The notes: generated by a model not told the origin, from the letters alone. A stretch of 64,000 bases of DNA from Bog-473 sp963787485 (GCA_963787485.1 CAWBDF010000007.1:682001-746000); one strand, 5' to 3'; positions 25,308-33,489 are shown, numbered from the stretch's first letter. Program-made: numbers and translations.

Positions 25308-26030
25308 TCAGGCCGAGGCCGCCAGCTCCTCGTCGCTGAAGCGTGCCAGGACCGGGTCGATGTGAACTCCGGGGCTCATGGTGGTCGACACCGTGATGGA
25401 CAGGAAGTAACGGCCCTTGGCCGCGGGAGGCTTGGCCCTCTGCAACTCGTCGACCACGGCGCGGATGTTGGCCACCAGCTGCTCGCGAGTGAACGAGGCC
25501 TTGCCCACCCGGATGTGGATGTTGCCCACCTTGTCCGTACGGTACTCGACCCTGCCGCCCTTGAATTCGGCCACGGCCTTGCCCACGTCGGTCGTGACGG
25601 TTCCCGTCTTGGGGTTGGGCATGAGGCCCCGGGGTCCGAGGATGCGGCCCAAACCACCCACCTGGCCCATCAGGTCGGGTGTGGCAATGGCGATGTCGAA
25701 CTCCAGGAATCCTCCGGTGACCTTGGCCACCAGGTCGTCGGCGCCCACCACGTCGGCCCCCGCCGCCCGGGCCTCGGCTGCCGCCTCACCGGCGGCGAAG
25801 ACCGCCACCCGCTCGGTGCGGCCGGTCCCCGAAGGCAGCGAGAGCGTGCCCCGCACGATCTGGTCCGCTTTGCGAGGGTCCACGCCGAGGCGGACGGCCA
25901 GCTCGACGGTCTCGTCGAACTTGGCGCTCGCCAACGACTTGGCCAGGTCAACCGCTTCGGCCACGCCGTAGAGGGCCTCGCGGTCCACCTGGCTCAGGTT
26001 TTCCTTGTACCGCTTTCCGTGCTGGGTCAT
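25308..26030 (-). CDS. rplA: 50S ribosomal protein L1
   Basis: L1 stalk protein controlling deacylated tRNA release. The 240-residue product begins MTQHGKRYKENLSQVDREAL and has VELAVRLGVDPRKADQIVRG, GRILGPRGLMPNPKTGTVT (the L1 signature), and GNIHIRVGKASFTREQLVAN. The ATG at 26030 has GGAGGAGAG upstream. L1 usually represses the L11-L1 operon by binding its own message. Confidence 0.97.
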   Translation of the reverse strand: MTQHGKRYKENLSQVDREALYGVAEAVDLAKSLASAKFDETVELAVRLGVDPRKADQIVRGTLSLPSGTGRTERVAVFAAGEAAAEARAAGADVVGADDLVAKVTGGFLEFDIAIATPDLMGQVGGLGRILGPRGLMPNPKTGTVTTDVGKAVAEFKGGRVEYRTDKVGNIHIRVGKASFTREQLVANIRAVVDELQRAKPPAAKGRYFLSITVSTTMSPGVHIDPVLARFSDEELAASA

Positions 26031-26052
26031 TCGTCTCTCCTCCGCCGCCCGC

Positions 26053-26487
26053 CTACCCGGCGACCTTGATGCCCATGGACCGCGCCGTACCGGCCACCTG
26101 CTTCTTGGCCGACTCGAGGTCGTTGGTGTTGAGGTCCTTGAGCTTGGTGGTAGCGATCTCGGCCAACTGCGCGTCGGTGATGGTGCCCACCTGCTCACGA
26201 CCGGTGGCCGCCGAGCCCTTGTCCAGCCCCGCGGCCTGGCGGAGCAGGAAGGGGGTGGGCGAGGTCTTCAGCACGAAGCTGAAGGTGCGGTCCTCGTAGA
26301 TCGTGATGTCGACCGGGACCACCTGGCCGCGCATGGACTCGGTGGCCTGGTTGTACTGCTTGCAGAATTCCATGGTCTGGACCCCGTGTGGGCCCAGCGC
26401 GGTGCCCACCGGCGGGGCGGGCGTGGCGGACCCAGCCTCGAGCTGGATCTTCACCATGGCCAGCACCTTCTTCTTGGGCGGCATCAT
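26053..26487 (-). CDS. rplK: 50S ribosomal protein L11
   Basis: Part of the GTPase-associated centre, binding 23S rRNA with L10. The product of 144 residues reads MMPPKKKVLAMVKIQLEAGS, ATPAPPVGTALGPHGVQTME (hinge signature), FVLKTSPTPFLLRQAAG and a C-terminal RNA-binding domain ending KKQVAGTARSMGIKVAG. Two ATG codons (26487, 26484) are in tandem and either may be used. It lies between nusG and rplA. Confidence 0.97.
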   Translation of the reverse strand: MMPPKKKVLAMVKIQLEAGSATPAPPVGTALGPHGVQTMEFCKQYNQATESMRGQVVPVDITIYEDRTFSFVLKTSPTPFLLRQAAGLDKGSAATGREQVGTITDAQLAEIATTKLKDLNTNDLESAKKQVAGTARSMGIKVAG

Positions 26488-26538
26488 CAGTCTCCTTGCT
26501 TCGTCCGTGTGCGTCGTCCGTTGGCCGCCGGCAGCTGC

Positions 26539-27522
26539 CTAGAGCTTGGCGACCTGGCTGAACTCGAGCTCGACCGGTGTCTCACGGCCGAAGATGTTGA
26601 CCAGCACCTTGAGCTTGAGCTGGTCCTCGTTGATCTCCGAGATCTGGCCCGAGAAGTCGGCGAACGGGCCTTCCTTGACCCGCACCGTCTCGTTGACCTC
26701 GTACTCCAGGCGGGCCCGGGTGCGCTTGGGAGCACTACCGGGTCCACCCTCGGGCTTCACTTGCAGGATGTTCTCGACCTCCCGCCGAGAGAGCGGGGTC
26801 GGCTTGGTGCCCGGTCCGACGAAGCCCGTGACTCCGGGCGTGTTGCGAATGGCGCCCCAGGTGTCGTCGTCGAGATCGCAGCGGACCAGCAGATAGCCGG
26901 GGAAGACCTTTTTTTGGACCGTGACCTTCTTGCCGCCCTTGAACTCGTCGACGTCCTCCATGGGGATCACCACTTCGTGGACCCGGTCCTCGATCCCCCG
27001 TGACGCGACCACGTTGCCCATGTTGGAACGCACCTTGTTCTCGTAGCCCGAGTAGGTGTGGACGACGTACCAGCGTCCGGGGCGGTCGTAGGGGCTCTCG
27101 ACGGGAGCGTCCTCTTCCTCGTCCTCTTCGTCCTCCCTGACCCAGCCGCCCAGTTCCTCGTCTTCCTCGACTGCGGCCACGGCCTCTTCGGCCACGGCCT
27201 CGTCGATCGCCTCGAGCACCGCTTCTTCGACGATCTCTTCCACGATCTCCTCGGCGAGCTCCCGCGCGGCCTCCTCGGCCACCACCTCGGCGATCTCCTC
27301 GGCCACCTCCTCGACAACGGCATCGGTGGCGACCGCTTCGAGCTCGGCCTCGTCCTCGGCCGCCACCTCGTCGAGCACGTCGGACACCGACGCCGTGCTC
27401 ATCGCCGCTTCCTCGGGGGCGCCCTCGCCCTCCTCGCGCTCGGCCTCGATCGCCTCGGCCACGTCCTCTGCATCGCCGGTGGCGAGCGCTTCTTCTGCCT
27501 GGGTATGTGTCATATCGCTCAT
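26539..27522 (-). CDS. nusG: Transcription termination/antitermination protein NusG with long acidic extension
   Basis: Processivity factor linking RNA polymerase with Rho or ribosomes. The NGN domain starts near residue 149 (GRWYVVHTYSGYENKVRSNM) and includes FPGYLLVRCDLDDDTWGAIR and GVTGFVGPGTKPTPLSRREV; the KOW domain reads VKEGPFADFSGQISEINEDQ. Before them lie about 148 residues dominated by Glu, Ala and Val, much longer than the acidic arms of most actinobacterial NusG proteins. The total is 327 residues against about 180 for E. coli. The extension is in frame, lacks stops and is followed directly by the folded domains, so it is genuine if the start at 27522 is used. secE lies 6 nt upstream. 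Confidence 0.95.
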   Translation of the reverse strand: MSDMTHTQAEEALATGDAEDVAEAIEAEREEGEGAPEEAAMSTASVSDVLDEVAAEDEAELEAVATDAVVEEVAEEIAEVVAEEAARELAEEIVEEIVEEAVLEAIDEAVAEEAVAAVEEDEELGGWVREDEEDEEEDAPVESPYDRPGRWYVVHTYSGYENKVRSNMGNVVASRGIEDRVHEVVIPMEDVDEFKGGKKVTVQKKVFPGYLLVRCDLDDDTWGAIRNTPGVTGFVGPGTKPTPLSRREVENILQVKPEGGPGSAPKRTRARLEYEVNETVRVKEGPFADFSGQISEINEDQLKLKVLVNIFGRETPVELEFSQVAKL

Positions 27523-27528
27523 GGCCGC

Positions 27529-27852
27529 CTACTTGGTGAACATCAGGGTGATCAGCTTCCCGAATGCCAGGTTCAAGACGAAGATCAGGCTGATCATGAT
27601 GACGAGGGTGGTCAGGACCACCGAGGTGTAGTTGATGAGCTCGCTTCGCGAGGGCCAGGCCACCTGGCGCATCTCGTCGCGCACCTCGCGAACGAACTGG
27701 ACCGGGGTGGAGCGGCGACGGGCCGGCGCGCCACCTTTCTGCTGGCGCGGCGTGCGGGTCGCCGTCCCCGCGGGCTGCCGGCGGGTCGACGGGGACCCGT
27801 CGGCCTCCATTTGGCCCTGGCGCTGCATCAGGCGCTTGGTCTCGCGGTTCAC
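27529..27852 (-). CDS. secE: Preprotein translocase subunit SecE
   Basis: Small essential subunit of the SecYEG channel. The 107-residue product has a basic, disordered N-terminus, then TPVQFVREVRDEMRQVAWPS (the conserved amphipathic helix with W-P-S) and one membrane segment SVVLTTLVIMISLIFVLNLA. I chose the GTG at 27852 (VNRETKRLMQRQ), preceded by GAGGCGAGAG; the open frame further upstream runs into the tRNA-Trp gene. Confidence 0.93.
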   Translation of the reverse strand: MNRETKRLMQRQGQMEADGSPSTRRQPAGTATRTPRQQKGGAPARRRSTPVQFVREVRDEMRQVAWPSRSELINYTSVVLTTLVIMISLIFVLNLAFGKLITLMFTK

Positions 27853-27897
27853 GGCTCTCGCCTCACAAAGTTCGTTCTCGAGTGGGTACGTCCGGGG

Positions 27898-27970
27898 CAG
27901 GGCAGGAGGGACTCGAACCCCCAACCGCCGGTTTTGGAGACCGGTGCTCTTCCAGTTGAGCTACTGCCCT
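27898..27970 (-). tRNA. tRNA-Trp (CCA)
   Basis: 73-nt cloverleaf on the minus strand. Acceptor arms AGGGCAG/CTGCCCT pair fully, the anticodon loop is CTCCAAA, and the T loop is TTCGAGT. Discriminator G fits tRNA-Trp. CCA is not encoded. It lies just before secE, a common arrangement. Confidence 0.95.
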
Positions 27971-28061
27971 CGGTGGGGTCCTTGGTTGCCCTGGGGCGGT
28001 GGTTCCTCCCCCTGACCTGGGGATCGGCCCGCCAGAGTAGCACCGGCGGGCTCGGGGTGGC

Positions 28062-28226
28062 TCAGCGGGTCTCCTTGTGCAGCGTGTGGCGGCGGTCCCA
28101 GCGGCAGTACTTGTGCATCTCGATCCGCTCACGGTCGTTGAGCTTGTTCTTGGTGGTGATGTAGTTACGCCGTTTGCACACCTCGCAGGCCAGGGTGACC
28201 TGGACCCTCTTCTCGTTCTTCGCCAT
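28062..28226 (-). CDS. rpmG: 50S ribosomal protein L33 with partly lost zinc site
   Basis: 54-residue ribosomal protein. The sequence MAKNEKRVQVTLACEVCKRR continues NYITTKNKLNDRERIEMHKY and CRWDRRHTLHKETR. Zinc-binding L33 has two C-x-x-C pairs. Here the first is intact (Cys14, Cys17) but the second reads C-R-W-D (Cys41, Asp44), so one ligand is changed. Asp may still coordinate zinc or the site may be lost. It lies between tRNA-Met and tRNA-Trp. It is too short to appear in many gene finders but is clear. Confidence 0.95.
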   Translation of the reverse strand: MAKNEKRVQVTLACEVCKRRNYITTKNKLNDRERIEMHKYCRWDRRHTLHKETR

Positions 28227-28278
28227 ACTCCGATCCTTCCTGACCTGGGTGATGCCGCCCGGGGTGGCCCGGGCCCGG

Positions 28279-28352
28279 TAGCGGCGGCGGGACTCGAACC
28301 CGCGACAACACGATTATGAGCCGTGTGCTCTGACCAACTGAGCTACGCCGCC
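28279..28352 (-). tRNA. tRNA-Met (CAT), elongator type
   Basis: 74-nt cloverleaf. The acceptor stem GGCGGCG/CGCCGCT starts with a G-U pair, unlike initiator tRNA. Anticodon loop CTCATAA gives CAT and the T loop is TTCGAGT. A lysidine-modified tRNA-Ile2 is the alternative but overall the sequence resembles elongator tRNA-Met. Confidence 0.9.
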
Positions 28353-28398
28353 ATGACTGAATCACTGAGCTGCCTACAGCGCGACGCCGCCATGGGCG

Positions 28399-28471
28399 AG
28401 CCCCCTGTCGGAATCGAACCGACGACACCAGCCTTACCATGGCTGTGCTCTGCCGACTGAGCTAAGGGGGC
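28399..28471 (-). tRNA. tRNA-Thr (GGT)
   Basis: 73-nt cloverleaf. Acceptor GCCCCCT/AGGGGGC is fully paired, the anticodon loop ATGGTAA carries GGT, and the T loop is TTCGATT. It is the first gene of the minus-strand run leading to secE-nusG. Confidence 0.95.
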
Positions 28472-28498
28472 GCCGCGGGTACCTTCCGCGAGCGGTCA

Positions 28499-28504
28499 AT
28501 GATA
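28499..28504 (-). promoter_or_regulatory. -10 box for the tRNA-Thr/tRNA-Met/rpmG transcript
   Basis: TATCAT on the minus strand, 27 nt before the tRNA-Thr 5' end. The same hexamer is the -10 of the str promoter. No convincing -35 was seen. Confidence 0.5.
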
Positions 28505-28578
28505 GCCAGCCTGGCGGACGGGCCGCCTCCGCTCCGTGGTTGGCGCGGCGTTCGCCCCCAGCTCGGAGAGCGCGTCGC

Positions 28579-28584
28579 TACCAT
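28579..28584 (+). promoter_or_regulatory. -10 box of a leaderless GNAT gene
   Basis: TACCAT, 6 nt, then the ATG at 28591. The geometry predicts an mRNA beginning at the start codon. Confidence 0.6.
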
Positions 28585-28590
28585 CGGCCG

Positions 28591-29115
28591 ATGCGGATCC
28601 GACTGGCCGACCTCTCCGACGCCGAAGCCATTCGCACGATCTACAACGTCGAGGTCCTCGACAGCACCAACACCTTCGACATGGTCCCGCGGACCCCGTC
28701 CGAACAGGAGGCCTGGATCCTCGTCCACCAGGGCGTCCACCCGGCGGTGGTGGCCGTCGCCGAGCTCGGCTCGGGGTCGCCGGGGCCGGTCGGTGGCAAC
28801 GGGGAGATCGTGCTCGGCTTCGGGTCGCTGTCGACCTTCCGGGAGCGCTCGGGGTATTCGGCCACCGCCGAGGACTCGGTCTACGTCGACCGCTCCCAGC
28901 GTGGACGAGGCGTGGGCCGGGCCGTGTTGGCCGAGCTCTTGAGCCGGGCCACTGCCCACGGGTTCCACTCGGTCATCGCCCGCATCGCCGGGCACAACGA
29001 GGCCTCCATCGGGCTGCACCAGGCCGCGGGCTTCGAGCTCGTGGGAGTCGAACGCGAAGTGGCCCGCAAGCATCGCCAGTGGCTCGACGTGGTCGAGCTC
29101 CAACGGCTGCTCTGA
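28591..29115 (+). CDS. GNAT family N-acetyltransferase, phosphinothricin acetyltransferase-like
   Basis: Acetyl-CoA-dependent N-acetyltransferase of 174 residues. The N-terminus MRIRLADLSDAEAIRTIYNV, the acetyl-CoA loop VDRSQRGRGVGRAVLAELLS, and IARIAGHNEASIGLHQAAGF are typical of the Pat/Bar branch, which acetylates amino-acid-like substrates. The substrate here is unknown and resistance should not be assumed. The start is set by the leaderless -10 box and family N-terminus. It converges on the mannosyltransferase gene. Confidence 0.85.
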   Translation: MRIRLADLSDAEAIRTIYNVEVLDSTNTFDMVPRTPSEQEAWILVHQGVHPAVVAVAELGSGSPGPVGGNGEIVLGFGSLSTFRERSGYSATAEDSVYVDRSQRGRGVGRAVLAELLSRATAHGFHSVIARIAGHNEASIGLHQAAGFELVGVEREVARKHRQWLDVVELQRLL

Positions 29116-29117
29116 GG

Positions 29118-29134
29118 CGCCTCCTCCAGAGGCG
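29118..29134. terminator. Short hairpin between convergent genes
   Basis: CGCCTC and GAGGCG pair around a 5-nt loop between the GNAT stop and the mannosyltransferase stop. There is no U tract. Confidence 0.4.
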
Positions 29135-29145
29135 AGCGCTCTGGC

Positions 29146-30798
29146 TTAGGACTCGAGGGCGGGCTTCCGGTTGCCGCCCGCCCTCAACCCCGGCAAGCGC
29201 GAGCGGTCGATACGCCACGACGCCGTCCAGCTGCCGAGCGGGACGATGACCACGGCCCACAGGACCATCACGGCCAGCACCATTCGGATCGGATCGGTGT
29301 GCCGCAGCTCGTTGAGCAACTCGGTCCCCCCGGTCAGGCCGATGAAGGGCGTCACTATGGAAAGTCCGAGGACGGCGTAGAGCCAGCGTCCGGTCACGAT
29401 CGGAGCGACCAGGATGAGCCCCCACGTGAGGTACCACGGCTGGACGACCGGACCCAAGACGACGAAGGCCATCATGGTGGCCCCCAGTGCCCCGAGCAGG
29501 CCGATCCGCTCCCGGTTGTGCAGGCACCAGACGGCGATGGCGGTCGCCGCCAAGAGGCCGACGGCCCGGGTCAGCGTCAGGACGCCGCCCAGCCCCACCC
29601 CGATGCCGACCACGTGGGCCGACCCACTCACCAGGAGTCCTACCGCGGTCGCCGGGGCCATCCAGGAGCGAACGGTGCCTGGGGTCCCAAGGTTGGCCAA
29701 CCAACCCCAGCCGAGCCCCGACACCAGGGTCAGCACCCCCGTGACCGCGACGGTCACCAACGAGGCGCGGACCAACATGACCGTGCGCCGGTGCCAACCG
29801 GCCGACGGGCCGGCCCAGTCCCACGCCACGTACACGATGCCGATGGCCGCCGGCACCTTGATGGAAGTGGCCAAGGCGCACAGGGCCACTCCCCACACGG
29901 GGTGGGCGCACCGGGCGGCCGTCACCCCGGCCAAGAGCAGGCCCACCATGATGGCGTCGTTGTGGGCCCCGCCTACCAGGGCGAGCAGGGTCAGCGGGTT
30001 GAGCACCGCGAGCACGAAGGCGGGACCTGGGTCGCGACCGAAGGACACCGCCAATTTGGGGATGCAGTAGGCGATCAGCGCCACGCCGACCACGGACTGC
30101 AGCCGGAGGAGCACCACGGTGATGAGGGCCTGGTGGAGGCTGAGCGACGCCGACCAGCCCGCCACCATGAGGAAGAGCGGGCCGTAGGGCGCCGACGTGT
30201 TCTGCCAGAGGGGGTTGACCCCCGTGACGTAGGGCCCGGACCCCAAGGTGCCCGGTCCGAAGTGGTACGGGTTGATGTGGCGGCTCATCATCTCGCCCTG
30301 GGCCGCATAGGAGAACACGTCTTGGCTGAAGAGCGGGGCCACGATCAGGAGTGGCACCAGCCAGAGGGCCAACATGATCGTCAACTGACGGATGGGCACA
30401 CCGGGGCGCCCCCGCAGCACCTGATAGAGACCGAACCAGACGCGGACGAACAGGATCATCCCGCCGTACACGGCCACGACGCCCGGCAGCATCAGCACGG
30501 TGGACGGCCAGTCGGACACGCCGAAGAACCAGGTGCCACCGAAGTCGAGCTTGAAGGGCGAGCTGGGGAGCGAGGCGCCGACGCAGATGGAGGTCACGGC
30601 CAGGAACCCGAGCAGCGCCGGACGGCGTAGGAACGTCCAGTCGTCCGGGTCGCTCGAAGCGGCCTCCACCCGTTGGGTCAAGGAGACGCCCGAGGTGAGG
30701 CGGAGCTGGAGCGCGTCCGTCCGTAGGGACAGCCGTCGCAGGCGCGCGCCCAGTCGGTCGAGAGCCGGCGCTGCTTCAGTGGTCGCGCTGTGGTCCAC
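29146..30798 (-). CDS. MptB-like alpha-(1-6)-mannosyltransferase, polytopic membrane protein
   Basis: Polyprenyl-phosphate-mannose-dependent glycosyltransferase (GT-C fold) that elongates cell-envelope mannans such as lipomannan in related actinobacteria. The roughly 550-residue protein has about a dozen hydrophobic segments and the family block PLFSQDVFSYAAQGEMMSRH, INPYHFGPGTLGSGPYVTGV, NTSAPYGPLFL and GGAHNDAIMVGLLLAGV. The Asp in FSQDVFSY is the likely catalytic acid position. The start is uncertain: a GTG at 30798 (VDHSATTEAAP) is plausible and lies about 90 nt after the promoter at 30900-30927. Linkage and substrate are inferred from family. Confidence 0.83.
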   Translation of the reverse strand: MDHSATTEAAPALDRLGARLRRLSLRTDALQLRLTSGVSLTQRVEAASSDPDDWTFLRRPALLGFLAVTSICVGASLPSSPFKLDFGGTWFFGVSDWPSTVLMLPGVVAVYGGMILFVRVWFGLYQVLRGRPGVPIRQLTIMLALWLVPLLIVAPLFSQDVFSYAAQGEMMSRHINPYHFGPGTLGSGPYVTGVNPLWQNTSAPYGPLFLMVAGWSASLSLHQALITVVLLRLQSVVGVALIAYCIPKLAVSFGRDPGPAFVLAVLNPLTLLALVGGAHNDAIMVGLLLAGVTAARCAHPVWGVALCALATSIKVPAAIGIVYVAWDWAGPSAGWHRRTVMLVRASLVTVAVTGVLTLVSGLGWGWLANLGTPGTVRSWMAPATAVGLLVSGSAHVVGIGVGLGGVLTLTRAVGLLAATAIAVWCLHNRERIGLLGALGATMMAFVVLGPVVQPWYLTWGLILVAPIVTGRWLYAVLGLSIVTPFIGLTGGTELLNELRHTDPIRMVLAVMVLWAVVIVPLGSWTASWRIDRSRLPGLRAGGNRKPALES

Positions 30799-30899
30799 GG
30801 GCTCGTCGTTCCGTCGGTTCAGGCCCGGGTGAAGCGACCCGGGTGGGTGGAGGGCGGGTGCATTGCCGAGGCTGAGACCCGCAATCGATCTGAAATGGC

Positions 30900-30927
30900 A
30901 TTGTAACGGCAGGTCGGGTGGACGCAA
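30900..30927 (-). promoter_or_regulatory. Promoter of the MptB-like gene
   Basis: On the minus strand TTGCGT (30927-30922) and TACAAT (30905-30900) are spaced by 16 nt. It lies between tRNA-Tyr and the mannosyltransferase. Confidence 0.6.
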
Positions 30928-30984
30928 GGGCCATGATGCAACCTGTCACTTCGTGAGGTCCCGCGGCCCAACCGCCGCATTTCG

Positions 30985-31067
30985 TGGGCCGGGAAGGATT
31001 CGAACCTCCGTAGGTGTAAACCGGCAGGTTTACAGCCTGCTTCCTTTGGCCACTCGGACACCGACCC
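30985..31067 (-). tRNA. tRNA-Tyr (GTA)
   Basis: 83-nt class II tRNA with a long variable arm. Acceptor GGGTCGG/CCGGCCC, anticodon loop CTGTAAA (GTA), T loop TTCGAAT, discriminator A. Confidence 0.95.
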
Positions 31068-31077
31068 GCAGCGGGTC

Positions 31078-31083
31078 AGATTA
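31078..31083 (-). promoter_or_regulatory. -10 box of tRNA-Tyr
   Basis: TAATCT on the minus strand, 10 nt before the mature 5' end of tRNA-Tyr. It is divergent from the yajQ box at 31122-31127. Confidence 0.5.
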
Positions 31084-31121
31084 GCCCGCGCCGCCACCCG
31101 GTGGGACCCCGGGCGCGCCGG

Positions 31122-31127
31122 TACGCT
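31122..31127 (+). promoter_or_regulatory. -10 box of a leaderless yajQ transcript
   Basis: TACGCT, 6 nt, then the ATG at 31134. No Shine-Dalgarno is present. Confidence 0.6.
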
Positions 31128-31133
31128 CTGACC

Positions 31134-31622
31134 ATGCCCACGTTTGACATCGTCTCCGAAGTCGACATGCAAGAGGTCCGCAACGCGGTGGATCAGGCCA
31201 ACCGCGAGGCGTCCACCCGTTTCGACTTCAAGAACACCGACTCGATCATTGAGCTGGGCGACGACGAGCTGGTGATGCGGTCCTCCACCGAGGACCGCCT
31301 GCGTGCACTGCACCAGGTGCTCGACGAGAAGCTGGTCAAGCGCCAGGTCTCGTTGAAGGCCTTCGAGGACGGCAAGGTGGAAGAGGCACAGAAGGGCACC
31401 TCCCGCCAGCGCGTGGCCATCCGGGCTGGTATCTCGGCCGAGCACGCCAAGCGGCTGAACAAGTTCATCAAGGACCTGGGCCTGAAAGGGGTCTCGTCAC
31501 AGACCCAGGGCGACCAGCTCCGGGTCTCGGGCAAGAAGCGCGACGACCTCCAGGAGGTCATCGCCAAGTGCAAGGCGGAGGATTTCGGGATCCCCTTGCA
31601 GTTCGAGAACTTCCGGGACTGA
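31134..31622 (+). CDS. yajQ: YajQ family nucleotide-binding protein
   Basis: A 162-residue cytoplasmic protein starting MPTFDIVSEVDMQEVRNAVD and with STRFDFKNTDSIIEL, EAQKGTSRQRVAIRAGISAE and KVSSQTQ-like GVSSQTQGDQLRVSGKKRDD. YajQ proteins bind nucleotides, in some bacteria cyclic di-GMP, and affect gene expression; the role in actinobacteria is not established. Length and N-terminus are typical. It ends 5 nt from the convergent GtrA-like gene. Confidence 0.93.
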   Translation: MPTFDIVSEVDMQEVRNAVDQANREASTRFDFKNTDSIIELGDDELVMRSSTEDRLRALHQVLDEKLVKRQVSLKAFEDGKVEEAQKGTSRQRVAIRAGISAEHAKRLNKFIKDLGLKGVSSQTQGDQLRVSGKKRDDLQEVIAKCKAEDFGIPLQFENFRD

Positions 31623-31627
31623 GAGCC

Positions 31628-32146
31628 TCAGCTCACGCCGCGGGAGGAGGCCTCTTCTTCCTCATGGGCGAGGTGCTCATCGAACTCTTCCAGCTCGATC
31701 TTGAACACGCGGTTGAACAGCAGGAGCTTGAGCACCCAGAAGACGGCGAACGACATGAAGTTGGCCACCAGCACCAGCAGGGTCGTCTCCCAATGGCCCA
31801 GGTGGTACTTGATGGACACGTGGCGTGCCAAGGCGGCCCAGAGGATGGAGAAGGCGATGCCCGCAGCGGCCATGAGCCAGAAGGGCACGACCTCCTTCAT
31901 GAAGTGCGACCGGCCGTGCTTGCCCCAGGCCCACTTGCGGTTGAGCCAGTAGGACGGAAAGGTGGCCACGAAGTTGCCAAATACGGTGCTCGCCACCTCG
32001 CCCCACCAATGCAGCACGCCGTACACCATGAGGATGACGAAGAGGGAGACCACGGTCGAGACGACCGAGACCATGGAATAGCGGAAGAGCTTGCGCCCCT
32101 CGTGAGTGTGCAGCCAGTCGTAGAACGCCCGGGCCTGCGTCAGCAC
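31628..32146 (-). CDS. GtrA-like membrane protein
   Basis: A 172-residue protein with four hydrophobic segments (starting near FRYSMVSVVSTVVSLFVILM, VASTVFGNFVATFPSYWLNR, VVPFWLMAAAGIAFSILWAA and LVLVANFMSFAVFWVLKLLL). The block TFPSYWLNRKWAWG after the second segment is the GtrA family hallmark. Such proteins act in transfer or flipping of lipid-linked sugars for envelope polysaccharides. The C-terminus is acidic. The GTG start at 32146 is supported by a leaderless -10 box. Confidence 0.85.
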   Translation of the reverse strand: MLTQARAFYDWLHTHEGRKLFRYSMVSVVSTVVSLFVILMVYGVLHWWGEVASTVFGNFVATFPSYWLNRKWAWGKHGRSHFMKEVVPFWLMAAAGIAFSILWAALARHVSIKYHLGHWETTLLVLVANFMSFAVFWVLKLLLFNRVFKIELEEFDEHLAHEEEEASSRGVS

Positions 32147-32152
32147 GGAGCC

Positions 32153-32158
32153 ACCCTA
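32153..32158 (-). promoter_or_regulatory. -10 box of a leaderless GtrA-like gene
   Basis: TAGGGT on the minus strand, 6 nt, then the GTG at 32146. Confidence 0.6.
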
Positions 32159-32214
32159 GCCCGGCCGAGAATTTACCCCCTGGACGCCCCCTGGACGCCG
32201 CCTAGGAACGTCGT

Positions 32215-33489
32215 TCAGCGACGGTCCATCGGCGTGTAGTCGCGCTCGACCGAACCGGTGTAGAGCTGGCGGGGGCGGGCGATCTTCGAGTCCTGATCGA
32301 GCATCTCCTGCCAGTGGGCCAGCCACCCGGCCGTGCGCGGGATGGCGAAGAGCACCGGGAACATCTCGAGCGGGAAGCCCATGGCCTGGTAGATGAGGCC
32401 CGAGTAGAAGTCCACGTTGGGATACAGCCGCCGCGAGGTGAAGTACTCGTCGCTCAGGGCGATCTCCTCCAGCTTGAGGGCGATGTCGAGGAGCGGGTTC
32501 TTCCCGGTGACCTCGAAGACCTGATCGGCCGTGCGCTTGATGATCGTGGCCCGCGGGTCGTAGCTCTTGTACACCCTGTGCCCGAAGCCCTGCAGGCGCT
32601 GTCCCCCGGTCCCCGCCTTCACCGTGGCGATGAAGTCGGGCACGTTCTCAATGCTCCCGATGTCGGTGAGCATCCGGATGACCGCCTCGTTGGCCCCGCC
32701 ATGGCGCGGGCCATACAGCGCCGCCGCCGCCGCCGCCGTAGCCGAGTAAGGGTCGGCGTGGGACGAGCCGACCACCCGCATTGCGGTGGTCGAGCAGTTC
32801 TGCTCGTGGTCGGCGTGGAGGATGAACAGGACGTCGAGCGCCCGGGACAGGACCGGGTCGGCCTCGAAGCGGGGCTCGGCCACCTTCCAGAGCATGGAGA
32901 GGAAGTTGGGCGCGAAGTCGAGGGTGTTGTCCGGGTACACGAAGGGCATGCCGACGCTGAAGCGGTGCGCGGCGGCGGCCAAGGTGGGCATTTTGGCGAT
33001 CAGCCGATTGACCTGCTTGTCCCGAGATTCGGGATCGAAGATGTCCTTGGCATCGAGGTAGAAGGTGGACAGCGCGGCTACCGCGGAGACCAGCATGCCC
33101 ATGGGGTGGGCGTCGTAGTGGAAGCCCTCGAGGAACCGCTTGCGCACGTTCTCGTGAATGAAGGTGTGGTACGTGATGTCGTGTCGCCAGGCGGCGAACT
33201 GCTCTTCGTCGGGCAACTCCCCCTTGAGGAGCAAGTACGCCACTTCGAGATAGGTGGACTGTTCGGCCAGCTGCTCAATCGGGTACCCGCGATAGCGCAG
33301 GATCCCCGCGTCCCCGTCGAGATAGGTGATGGCGCTCTCACAGGCTGCCGTCGACATGAACCCGGGGTCGAAGAACCAGATCCCCGGGAGCAGCTTGGCC
33401 CACTCCTCGGCCGACACTCCGCCGTTGACGAGCGGTATCTCGAGCGACTCCCCGCTGCGATTGTCCGTGATCGTGATGCTTTCGGCCAC
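32215..33489 (-). CDS. gltA: Citrate synthase
   Basis: Condenses oxaloacetate and acetyl-CoA at the entry of the TCA cycle. The 424-residue protein is of the large bacterial type: DGDAGILRYRGYPIEQLAEQ, VLFILHADHEQNCSTTAMRV (active-site His), YGPRHGGANEAVIRML, GFGHRVYKSYDPRA (second His and Arg) and NVDFYSGLIYQAMGFP with the catalytic Asp. The start is a GTG at 33489 with GGAGG 10 nt upstream. A TAGGAT box lies at 33525-33530. Confidence 0.96.
   Translation of the reverse strand: MAESITITDNRSGESLEIPLVNGGVSAEEWAKLLPGIWFFDPGFMSTAACESAITYLDGDAGILRYRGYPIEQLAEQSTYLEVAYLLLKGELPDEEQFAAWRHDITYHTFIHENVRKRFLEGFHYDAHPMGMLVSAVAALSTFYLDAKDIFDPESRDKQVNRLIAKMPTLAAAAHRFSVGMPFVYPDNTLDFAPNFLSMLWKVAEPRFEADPVLSRALDVLFILHADHEQNCSTTAMRVVGSSHADPYSATAAAAAALYGPRHGGANEAVIRMLTDIGSIENVPDFIATVKAGTGGQRLQGFGHRVYKSYDPRATIIKRTADQVFEVTGKNPLLDIALKLEEIALSDEYFTSRRLYPNVDFYSGLIYQAMGFPLEMFPVLFAIPRTAGWLAHWQEMLDQDSKIARPRQLYTGSVERDYTPMDRR

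Noticed and set aside
28591..29115. A drug or herbicide resistance gene
   Set aside because: The Pat-like GNAT family is broad and usually of unknown substrate; nothing in the context indicates resistance.
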